A stretch of DNA of 8,032 nt, taken from NCBI GenBank assembly GCA_000432015.1, contig HF985525.1, positions 5,939-13,970 on the forward strand, written 5' to 3'. The translations under genes were made by a program, and so were the position numbers. A model generated the notes under the pieces. It made no database searches, had not been told where the DNA came from, and worked only from the letters and a program-made list of their open reading frames with translations. This DNA comes from Clostridium sp. CAG:1024. GTDB taxonomy: Bacteria; Bacillota; Clostridia; Christensenellales; CAG-138. Positions 1-5,435 of this stretch are shown piece after piece. Each line of letters starts with the position of its first letter. Within the stretch, counting starts at the first letter, position 1.

Positions 1-848
1 CCGCATCCACGCTGGCGCCTGTGTCCGTGTCTTCGCCTTCTCCCTCGCCTTCTCCTTCTCCCACACCCGAGCCGGAAATCACTGACGCCTGGTATACCGA
101 ACGCTGCGAGGAAATGCGGCGGTATATGGAGGCATACGGCGAGTACGATTCCTATGAGGCGCTCGAAGCGGTGCTCCGCAGCAGGGACATCGATCCGGCG
201 CGTCCCATGATCGCACTGACCTTTGACGACGGCCCAGTGGCGGGCGTAACGGATGAGATCCTGGACATACTGGAAGAATACAATGTGCGCGCCACATTCT
301 TTATCTGCGGCTGGCGGCTCAACAAAGAGGCAAACGCCGCGATCCTTCCGCGAATGCTGGCGCTCGGCTGTGAGATCGGGAACCACACCTACGGCCACAC
401 GACGCTGACCGGGATCTCTGAAAGAAACCGTCTGAAATATATCACAAAAACGAACGATCGCGTTCTGGAGCTGACCGGCTATACCATACGCTCACTCCGT
501 CCGCCGGGCGGAAAAACCAATCCCCTGGTGAGCAGAAGCGCCGCCTCCCTCGATATGGCCGTCGTCCTGTGGAGCCAGAGCGGCAACGTCCACCTGACCA
601 AGGCGCGCAGAATTGCGGATAATGTGCTGAAACAGGATGCGAACGGCCGCGAGCTGCGCGACGGGGACATCGTTCTGCTCCACGATACAAAGAAGCACAT
701 GGTCGAGGCCGTGCGGCTCATGATCCCCGAATTGCTCGATCAGGGCTATCAGCTCGTGACCGTGCAGGAGCTGCTCCATTTCTCCGAAATCGGCTATCTG
801 CCCGGTGTGCAATACCGCCGGATCGATACTTATAAAACGCTGGATTAG
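1..848 (+). CDS. NodB-family polysaccharide deacetylase, exported, 5'-partial
   Basis: The reading frame is open from base 3 to the TAG at 846-848, so the N-terminus, probably a signal peptide or membrane anchor, lies outside the window; the GTG at 21 is only the first start-like codon. Residues are counted from that codon. A Ser-Pro linker (about 4-19) precedes a helical spacer and a NodB domain (about 63-255). Visible motifs are TFDDGP (67-72, Asp69/Asp70), HTYGH (His122/His126, metal ligands), RPPGG (160-164) and LLHD (219-222, His221). The family removes N- or O-acetyl groups from peptidoglycan or other glycans outside the membrane. Motif 4, normally Trp followed by an Asp-Trp pair, reads WSQSGNVH here, so the usual Asp is missing. 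The substrate cannot be told from sequence. The gene ends 12 bp before the nudF-like start, so the two are probably co-transcribed. The family call is firm; activity is likely but not certain. Confidence 0.9.
   Translation, partial: ASTLAPVSVSSPSPSPSPSPTPEPEITDAWYTERCEEMRRYMEAYGEYDSYEALEAVLRSRDIDPARPMIALTFDDGPVAGVTDEILDILEEYNVRATFFICGWRLNKEANAAILPRMLALGCEIGNHTYGHTTLTGISERNRLKYITKTNDRVLELTGYTIRSLRPPGGKTNPLVSRSAASLDMAVVLWSQSGNVHLTKARRIADNVLKQDANGRELRDGDIVLLHDTKKHMVEAVRLMIPELLDQGYQLVTVQELLHFSEIGYLPGVQYRRIDTYKTLD
33..68 (+). repeat. Ser-Pro dipeptide repeat (low-complexity linker)
   Basis: Five consecutive Ser-Pro units followed by Thr-Pro, written with varying TCN-CCN codons, form a six-base tandem repeat. 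In the protein this is an extended, flexible linker between the missing N-terminal export region and the catalytic domain, as is common in surface proteins that must reach into the cell wall. Its repeat number may vary between strains. Confidence 0.8.
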
Positions 849-860
849 GAAGTGACCGTT

Positions 861-1409
861 ATGAACGACTATACCGAAATCAAACTCTCCTCCGAAGAGA
901 TCTTCAAGGGCCGCATTCTGCATGTATTTCGCGACAGGGTCCGTCTGACAAACGGCCGTGAAAGCACGCGCGAGTACATCCGTCATCCCGGCGCGGTCTG
1001 TCTCGTTCCGCTCACGGCGGAAGGCGAGATCCTCATGGTGCGGCAGTACCGCTACCCATTTGGGAAAATGCTGCTGGAAGTCCCGGCAGGCAAACTTGAC
1101 CCCGGCGAATCGCCGCGAGACGCCGCGCTGCGCGAGCTTTCCGAGGAGACGGGTGCAGAGGCCGATGAACTGATCGATCTTGGCGACTTTTACCCGTCCG
1201 TCGCCTACACAGACGAGGTGATCCACACCTATCTTGCGCGCGGTCTCCGCTTTGCCGCGCAGCACCCGGACGAAGACGAGTTCCTGGACGTGGAACGTAT
1301 TCCCCTTTCAACGCTTGTCGCCGACGTGGTCGCCGGACGGATCCGCGACGGAAAAACGCAGGCCGCGATTCTGAAGGCAGAGCACTATCTGCGCGCGGAA
1401 GCAAAATAA
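861..1409 (+). CDS. nudF: NudF-like ADP-ribose pyrophosphatase (Nudix hydrolase)
   Basis: This is a cytosolic Nudix enzyme of 182 residues, the usual size for NudF, predicted to hydrolyse ADP-ribose to AMP and ribose 5-phosphate. The Nudix box is complete at about 77-99: a Gly, five residues, Glu87-region, seven residues, then RELSEETGA, matching the G-x5-E-x7-REUxEExGU pattern. Subfamily marks from Bacillus NudF are also present: HPGAVCLVPL, VRQYRYP, EVPAGKL just before the box, a YPSVAYTDE segment after it (Bacillus has SPGFADE) and DEDEFLDV. I chose ATG 861 because AGGAAG at 847-852 sits 8 nt upstream. An in-frame GTG at 852 would start inside that site and add three residues. It follows the deacetylase by 12 bp. 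ADP-ribose specificity is inferred from these subfamily marks. Confidence 0.9.
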   Translation: MNDYTEIKLSSEEIFKGRILHVFRDRVRLTNGRESTREYIRHPGAVCLVPLTAEGEILMVRQYRYPFGKMLLEVPAGKLDPGESPRDAALRELSEETGAEADELIDLGDFYPSVAYTDEVIHTYLARGLRFAAQHPDEDEFLDVERIPLSTLVADVVAGRIRDGKTQAAILKAEHYLRAEAK

Positions 1410-1434
1410 AAACCGCGAAGCAATACGCTCGCGG
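1403..1434 (-). terminator. Intrinsic terminator for minus-strand transcripts
   Basis: On the minus strand, CCGCGAGC (1434-1427) pairs with GCTTCGCGG (1421-1413) around a 5-nt loop, with one bulged A, and is followed directly by TTTTTATTTT (1412-1403). This is a strong stem plus U-tract. It overlaps the last codons and stop of the nudF-like gene, which runs the other way. Read on the + strand it has no T-run. It probably ends the histidine kinase operon and the candidate small RNA. Confidence 0.85.
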
Positions 1435-1574
1435 CGGCGCAAAGGCTCTTGCAGCGTCTTTGTTCTGCAAACTTGCCAGCAGCAAACAACGGACGGTTCC
1501 TATCTGGGCCGCCCGTTATTTACTATCGTCGGATATGCGGAGGAACCTCTACTCCGTCATTCCCCCGCTTCCAG
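1403..1574 (-). ncRNA. Candidate structured small RNA or structured 3' UTR (unassigned)
   Basis: The gap between the nudF-like gene and the histidine kinase has no convincing ORF but shows strong secondary structure. A long-range stem pairs 1489-1493 with 1553-1557 (ACGGA/TCCGT) and 1495-1501 with 1541-1547 (GGTTCCT/AGGAACC). A second hairpin pairs 1444-1446 with 1475-1477 (GGC/GCC) and 1449-1454 with 1465-1470 (TTGCAG/CTGCAA). A perfect TATAAT at 1586-1581 on the minus strand would start a transcript near 1574, ending at the terminator about 172 nt later. Size, own -10 and own terminator fit a stand-alone small RNA. It could instead be the 3' UTR of the kinase operon. I could not match it to 6S RNA, SRP RNA, tmRNA, a T-box or a riboswitch. 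The 5' end is a guess from the -10. Confidence 0.4.
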
Positions 1575-1580
1575 CTGTCA

Positions 1581-1586
1581 ATTATA
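1581..1586 (-). promoter_or_regulatory. TATAAT -10 element for the candidate small RNA
   Basis: A consensus TATAAT lies on the minus strand 37 bp past the histidine kinase stop codon. No good -35 is present: the hexamers at 16-18 bp spacing are TTCGGC, GTTCGG and AGTTCG. The element is therefore weak evidence by itself. It counts mainly because a structured stretch and a terminator follow it. Confidence 0.35.
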
Positions 1587-1622
1587 CGATTCTCCAAGCA
1601 AAGCCGAACTGCTCCTGAACGG

Positions 1623-3026
1623 TCACGCCGCGGTCGGAGACGGTTTGGGCAGGCAGATCGTTATGCGCGTTCCTGCACCCGGCTCGCTGCGCAGTTCAAA
1701 ATGGCCGCCGTGTCGATCCACGATCCATTTTGCGATGGCAAGTCCCAGTCCCGTCCCGCCTGTTCCGGCATTTCTCGCAGGGTCTGCGCGGAAAAACCGC
1801 TCAAACACATGCGTCATATCCTCCTCGGAAATTCCAATACCGCTGTCCTGCACCTCGATGCAGGGCGCGCCGTCCGCACCGCGCAGCACGCGGAGACGAA
1901 TACACTCGCCCGGTTTTGTATACTTCACCGCGTTATCCACAAGAATGCGCACCGCTTGCTTGAGCAGCGCGTCATCCGCGTCCGCCTCCGCCGCATCGAC
2001 GCACTGAAACTGCCAGACATGCTCCGGATGGATCATTTCGGATTCTTCGTATACCTCGGATACCAGCGGTGCAAGCTGGATGCGCCGAAGCTTGAGCTGG
2101 GTTCTGCCGCTGTCGCCGCGCGCCAAAAACAGCAGCTGCTCCACGAGTTTTCCCATACGCTCCGCTTCTGTGCGGATCGCGGCGATCCCCTCGTCCAGCA
2201 CTTTTTCATCCTGCTTGCCCCAGCGTGCCAGCAGATCCGCATAGCCCTTGATCACGGCGATCGGCGTACGCAGTTCATGGGATGCGTCCGACACGAACCT
2301 CGTCTGCTGACTGTAAGCCTGCTGCATCCGGTCCAGCATACCGTTGATGGCGTTCTCCAATCCCGCAAGCGACGCGTCCCCCGTGTGCAGACGCGAGCCC
2401 GGCGAAGCGGGGCTAAGCCTCCCGATAGCGTTCTCAAGCGATTGAATATGCTCCGCCCGGCCATCGTCATTTCGCGGCCGTGCGGTCTTTGCAGCCTTGT
2501 TTTCTCCCGCCGACCCCGCCGCGCTGTACCCGCCGCCCTCCGACAATCGCTGCGCAGCCTCTGCGAGCGCATCGAGCGGTCGAAGCTGCCGTCGGATCCG
2601 GATACGATTCAAAAGATCGCACAGGAAAAGCAGCAGCATCTCTCCTGCCGCCGCGCCGAGCAGCAGCACCGCAAGCATCTGAAAATACGAAGTTGCATCT
2701 GCGGCCGCGGGCGCGCGCCCCGACGCTTCCATCACATAATACACACGCCTTCCGGTATCGGTTCTTTCCAAAGAAAAACGCCGCTCGACCGTCCGGGCAA
2801 GATTGACCAGGCGTGTTTCCCCGTCGAGATATGCGCTGTCCCTTTGATAGCACCATCCGGCCACGGCCAAAAACAGGCCGAGCGCATCGACAAGCAGCAC
2901 GATCGCCAGCAGTTGCGAGAATGCGCTCCTGCGGATGCGGCGCGCGGTGGACGCAGTTTTTTTGCGGTTCGCATCGCGGCGTCTCTCTCTGCGCGGCCGT
3001 ACAGTGCCGCTCCTTTGTGCGTTCAT
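1623..3026 (-). CDS. Membrane sensor histidine kinase with expanded HAMP region
   Basis: This 467-residue two-pass membrane kinase probably senses an envelope or extracellular signal and phosphorylates the regulator encoded just upstream. In order: a very basic cytosolic N-terminus (1-36), TM1 (about 37-59), a short external loop of about 55 residues, TM2 (about 114-138), a HAMP region, the dimerisation/phosphoacceptor helix with SDASHELRTP (His250), then the ATPase domain with N-box DNAVKYT (Asn365), DSGIGI (394-399), ERFF and GTGGTGLGLA (421-430). All catalytic boxes are intact. HAMP helix 1 (LRPLDALAEAAQRL) and helix 2 (LENAINGMLDRM) are separated by about 55 residues rich in Gly, Ala and Ser, much longer than usual. 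Its ATG overlaps the regulator stop as ATGA, which implies coupled translation. The small external loop resembles intramembrane-sensing or partner-dependent kinases; the signal is unknown. Confidence 0.93.
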   Translation of the reverse strand: MNAQRSGTVRPRRERRRDANRKKTASTARRIRRSAFSQLLAIVLLVDALGLFLAVAGWCYQRDSAYLDGETRLVNLARTVERRFSLERTDTGRRVYYVMEASGRAPAAADATSYFQMLAVLLLGAAAGEMLLLFLCDLLNRIRIRRQLRPLDALAEAAQRLSEGGGYSAAGSAGENKAAKTARPRNDDGRAEHIQSLENAIGRLSPASPGSRLHTGDASLAGLENAINGMLDRMQQAYSQQTRFVSDASHELRTPIAVIKGYADLLARWGKQDEKVLDEGIAAIRTEAERMGKLVEQLLFLARGDSGRTQLKLRRIQLAPLVSEVYEESEMIHPEHVWQFQCVDAAEADADDALLKQAVRILVDNAVKYTKPGECIRLRVLRGADGAPCIEVQDSGIGISEEDMTHVFERFFRADPARNAGTGGTGLGLAIAKWIVDRHGGHFELRSEPGAGTRITICLPKPSPTAA

Positions 3027-3712
3027 TCCGCTTCGCGCAGGACGTAGCCAACGCCCCGCACGGTACGGATCAGTGTCACACCAAAGCGCGCGTCGAGTTT
3101 TGCGCGCAGAAACCGTATATACACGTCTACGATATTCGTTTCGCCCATATAGTCGTACCCCCAGACCCGTTCGAGAAAGGTTTCTCTTGACAGAACGATA
3201 TCCTTGTTTCGAAGCAGCAGCTCCAGCATGGCAAATTCTTTCTGCGTCAGCTCCACGAGCGTGTCTGCATAGCGAACCTCATGCCGCTGCGGGTCGAGCG
3301 AAAGACTGCCCGCGGTCAAAACGCCGCTGATCGACGCGTCATGCGCGTTTTCGCCCTGACGAAGCTGCGCCCGGATCCGCGCGAGCAGCTCTTCGATCGC
3401 AAATGGCTTTGTAATATAGTCGTTTGCACCCATATCAAGCCCTGCGACCTTATCCATGACAGCGTCGCGCGCCGTGAGCAGAATGACCGGCACGGACGAG
3501 CTTTTCCTGAGCCTTCGTATGACCTCAAGACCGTTTAATTCGGGCAGCATGATATCCAAAAGGCACAGATCAAACTTCCCGTTCTCCGCAAGCTCCAATC
3601 CCGTTCGTCCGTCCGCAGCCTTTTCCGTCTCATAGCCTTCATGCTGCAATTCCAGCTCTACGAACCGCGCGATCTTCTCTTCATCCTCAACGATCAATAT
3701 CCTGGCAGGCAT
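3023..3712 (-). CDS. OmpR/PhoB-family response regulator
   Basis: This 229-residue cytosolic transcription factor has a receiver domain (about 3-117) with acidic pocket Glu9/Asp10, phosphoacceptor Asp53 (LLDIMLP), Thr80, and DYITKPF with Lys102. A winged-helix DNA-binding domain (about 130-227) follows, with LTQKEFAMLELLL, the recognition-helix segment NIVDVYIRFLRAKL and the closing RTVRGVGYVL. It is full length with no missing key residue. The ATG at 3712 is preceded by AAGGAG about 7 nt upstream. The gene lies 68 bp after the UBA-DUF4342 gene and overlaps the kinase by 4 nt. I infer that it binds the ATGAAAA box arrays upstream of the two UBA-like genes, making its own operon autoregulated. 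Which genes it controls elsewhere cannot be seen. Confidence 0.95.
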   Translation of the reverse strand: MPARILIVEDEEKIARFVELELQHEGYETEKAADGRTGLELAENGKFDLCLLDIMLPELNGLEVIRRLRKSSSVPVILLTARDAVMDKVAGLDMGANDYITKPFAIEELLARIRAQLRQGENAHDASISGVLTAGSLSLDPQRHEVRYADTLVELTQKEFAMLELLLRNKDIVLSRETFLERVWGYDYMGETNIVDVYIRFLRAKLDARFGVTLIRTVRGVGYVLREAE

Positions 3713-3737
3713 GCCGTTCTCCTTCCAAAACTGTCAT

Positions 3738-3769
3738 CGGGCGCAGCCTGCGTCAAGCGACTGCGTCCG
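3738..3769. other. Inverted repeat between UBA-DUF4342 gene and response regulator
   Basis: CGGGCGCAG (3738-3746) faces CTGCGTCCG (3761-3769) around a 14-nt loop. In a minus-strand transcript one A-C mismatch interrupts the stem. No U-run follows, so it is not a classical terminator. It could be an mRNA processing or stability element that adjusts regulator/kinase levels relative to the gene before them, or it may have no role. Confidence 0.35.
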
Positions 3770-3780
3770 ATCCTGCTTCG

Positions 3781-4320
3781 TTATCCGTTATGTTTTGCTG
3801 CCTCGCTCCGGAGCTCGGCCTTGAGCGTGTCCGCCGCGTCGCTCACCTTACCCATTGCGCCGTTGACGGCATCGGTCCCGAGATCGGGGCCGCGGAACAA
3901 GAAGCGGCACTTGCAGAACAGCGCGACGATCATGAGCGGAAGAACGACCCAGAACGCAAAGAGCAGCAGCGCCACAAACAGCGTTACCGGAATGCGCAGA
4001 AGCTGCTCGCCGTCTCGTTCCATGCAGAGCTGATTGATGTTGCCTCGATGAAACAGACGCTTGATCCAAGCCCAGAATCTTGCCATCAGATCGCCGAAGG
4101 TCGATGCATCGGACGCATCCTTCCGCTCGGTTCCCGCTGCTTTCTCCCGTGCGCTCGCCGTACTGTAGCTGCCGCCGGCGTACTGGGTGCGGCCTTCCTT
4201 TTCCAGTGCGATCAACGCATCCAGCAGATTCCAATCCGTCTTTTCGAGCACATCGCGCGCTTCCTGATACGTTACGCCCGTCTTCTCCACGAGCTTTTCA
4301 ACCATTTCAAGATGTTCCAT
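3781..4320 (-). CDS. UBA-like and DUF4342 domain membrane protein
   Basis: The protein has 179 residues. Residues 1-44 form a UBA/EF-Ts-N-like three-helix domain (EKTGVTYQEARDVLE, then WNLLDALIALEKEGR). A polar Ser/Ala/Lys linker (45-75) leads to a segment like DUF4342 (about 76-141): GNINQLCMERDGEQLLRIPVT followed by a hydrophobic stretch (about 111-137) and a CKCRFLF end. The tail (145-179) is helical and charged. The function of DUF4342 is not known to me; proteins joining an N-terminal UBA-like domain to it occur in Bacillota. I took ATG 4320 rather than the upstream ATG at 4383 because GGAGGA sits 7 nt before it and the N-terminus then matches that of the next gene upstream. It leads the operon containing the two-component system, so it may be a membrane sensor accessory or stress effector. 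The exact topology is uncertain. Confidence 0.85.
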   Translation of the reverse strand: MEHLEMVEKLVEKTGVTYQEARDVLEKTDWNLLDALIALEKEGRTQYAGGSYSTASAREKAAGTERKDASDASTFGDLMARFWAWIKRLFHRGNINQLCMERDGEQLLRIPVTLFVALLLFAFWVVLPLMIVALFCKCRFLFRGPDLGTDAVNGAMGKVSDAADTLKAELRSEAAKHNG

Positions 4321-4350
4321 CCTTGTTTCCTCCCTCATTTCGATGGGAAC

Positions 4351-4406
4351 AGTATAGCGATCAAAGATTGAACCGCCATGCATGGCACATGAAAACCGGA
4401 TGAAAA
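4351..4406 (-). promoter_or_regulatory. Promoter with 11-bp-phased direct repeats (probable regulator site A)
   Basis: On the + strand, ATGAAAA occurs at 4389-4395 and 4400-4406, exactly 11 bp apart, with a weaker ATGCATG in phase at 4378-4384 and TTGAACC at 4368-4374. On the minus strand these read TTTTCAT boxes running toward a -10 of TATACT (4356-4351). There is no good -35 at the expected place, which suggests an activated promoter. The predicted start near 4344 gives a short leader with a GGAGGA site. Phased direct repeats are typical of OmpR-family binding; that the regulator in this operon binds them is inference. Confidence 0.7.
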
Positions 4407-4411
4407 ACGGA

Positions 4412-5344
4412 TTACAGTTTTGCGACCGTCAATCCGCCGCTCACGGTATTTACCTGTATAGCGAGGCTGCCGTCGCCGCAAACCATTTGCGAACGCGTAC
4501 CCGTGGTCGGAACGCTGCTTTGAACGTCCCCGCTGACCGTCTCGAACCGCAGTGCGAACCCCGGCGCATCCGCCGGCAATTCGATCGCGACGTCCCCGGA
4601 CACGCTGTGCACGGAAATCTGTCTGCCGATCCGGCAGTCGAAACATCTGACGCTGCCGGAGACGGTTTTGATCGCGGTCGAGCCGTCCACGCTGCAAGCC
4701 CTGAGCGCCGTCCACCCCGACGTCGCAGCGATCTCGAGGCATTCTGCGTCAACGCGTTCCAACGTGCAGTTGCCGCTGACGGTTTTGAGCCGCAGTTTAT
4801 CCGTCCGCACGTCTTTGACCGTCCAGTCGGCAGAAACGCCGGTGAGCGTTATCGCGCCCGGGTGCATCGTCCGCGGCAGACGCAGCGTCAGACGCTTTTC
4901 TGTCAGCAAACGCGCTTTATGGAAAAAACCGCCGGATTCACTGTATACGACCTTGAGCGTCCCGTTTCGGACCGTGCAACACATCTTCTCCGCTTTCGCA
5001 AGCGGCCTTTTCCCCTCTTCGGTGAGCATGATCCGGTCATCGTCCCAGAGTGCGACGTCTGCATTGCCGTTCACCCAATCGATCTCGATCCGTTCGATCC
5101 CGTCCGTTGAAAACCAAACGACGTCCTGCCTGCCGTCCGCTTCATGTTCTTCGGCAGCTTTGCCCGCAGGCGCCGCTTCATCCGTTCGGTAGCTGTTGCT
5201 CTTTCCCTTCAGTCTGCCCGCGCGTTCCTCTGCGATCAGCGCGTCCAGAAGATTCCACCCGTTCTGCTCCAGCGCAGACCGCGCTTCCTCTTCTCCGAGC
5301 GTTGTCTTTTCCATAAGCCTTTCAATCATTTCTGCATGTTCCAT
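4412..5344 (-). CDS. UBA-like N-terminus fused to DUF4097 beta-solenoid
   Basis: The protein has 310 residues. The N-terminal UBA-like domain (1-44) closely matches that of the following gene (MEHxEMxExLxEKT, WNLLDALIA, ExxGR). A charged linker (45-75) follows, then a DUF4097 region (about 80-310) of short strands with recurring VSG/TSG turns at about 189, 209, 228, 248, 270 and 301. This suggests a right-handed beta-solenoid of roughly 20-residue rungs. No signal peptide or TM helix is visible, so it is probably cytosolic or membrane-associated through a partner. DUF4097 occurs in LiaG and YvlB of Bacillus subtilis, in envelope-stress loci. ATG 5344 is chosen because GGGAGGG lies about 6 nt upstream; a start at 5383 would add 13 residues with no family match. 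The C-terminal 50 residues are clearly paralogous to the lipoprotein encoded upstream. Confidence 0.87.
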   Translation of the reverse strand: MEHAEMIERLMEKTTLGEEEARSALEQNGWNLLDALIAEERAGRLKGKSNSYRTDEAAPAGKAAEEHEADGRQDVVWFSTDGIERIEIDWVNGNADVALWDDDRIMLTEEGKRPLAKAEKMCCTVRNGTLKVVYSESGGFFHKARLLTEKRLTLRLPRTMHPGAITLTGVSADWTVKDVRTDKLRLKTVSGNCTLERVDAECLEIAATSGWTALRACSVDGSTAIKTVSGSVRCFDCRIGRQISVHSVSGDVAIELPADAPGFALRFETVSGDVQSSVPTTGTRSQMVCGDGSLAIQVNTVSGGLTVAKL

Positions 5345-5373
5345 TGGAATCCCTCCCTGCTTTCGATGGGCCG

Positions 5374-5429
5374 AGTTTAACATGCGCAGTTTGAAGACGC
5401 ATGGAAATAGAATGAAAATTACATGAAAA
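5374..5429 (-). promoter_or_regulatory. Promoter with 11-bp-phased direct repeats (probable regulator site B)
   Basis: The + strand shows ATGGAAA at 5401, ATGAAAA at 5412 and ATGAAAA at 5423, with exact 11-bp steps, plus TTGAAGA at 5391. Shifted by 1023 bp, the array and its -10 (TAAACT on the minus strand, 5379-5374) line up without gaps with site A. Between -10 and start codon both share ATCGAAA and a purine-rich ribosome site. The array starts 6 bp past the stop of the upstream lipoprotein gene. The likely ligand is the OmpR-type regulator encoded downstream, by inference. Confidence 0.75.
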
Positions 5430-5435
5430 TGGCCT

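Noticed and set aside
33..68. CRISPR-like or other array
   Set aside because: The short six-base units simply encode a Ser-Pro linker in frame with the deacetylase.
492..1265. A 257-codon minus-strand open frame opposite the deacetylase end and nudF-like gene
   Set aside because: It lies antisense to two well supported genes, spans their junction, and shows no family motif.
1403..1574. Known 6S, SRP RNA or tmRNA
   Set aside because: The length suits 6S RNA, but I could not find pairing of the 5' and 3' ends or a clear central bubble, nor SRP or tmRNA signature sequences. A covariance search would decide.
1436..1600. Lysine riboswitch in the nudF-kinase gap
   Set aside because: Short stretches such as GTAGAGG and AGGAACCG recall it, but the full core is not present and no lysine gene or any gene follows on that strand.
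1449..3047. A 532-codon open frame on the + strand opposite the histidine kinase
   Set aside because: The minus strand encodes a kinase with every catalytic box intact. The + frame has no ribosome site, a low-complexity Arg/Ser-rich composition and no recognisable motif, as expected for antisense of GC-rich coding DNA.
3790..4371. A 193-codon + strand open frame opposite the UBA-DUF4342 gene
   Set aside because: It is antisense to a gene with good start, ribosome site and conserved domains; the translation looks like random GC-rich antisense.
4382..5110. A 242-codon + strand open frame opposite the UBA-DUF4097 gene
   Set aside because: It begins inside the operator array and mirrors a gene with clear VSG repeats; no motif or ribosome site of its own.
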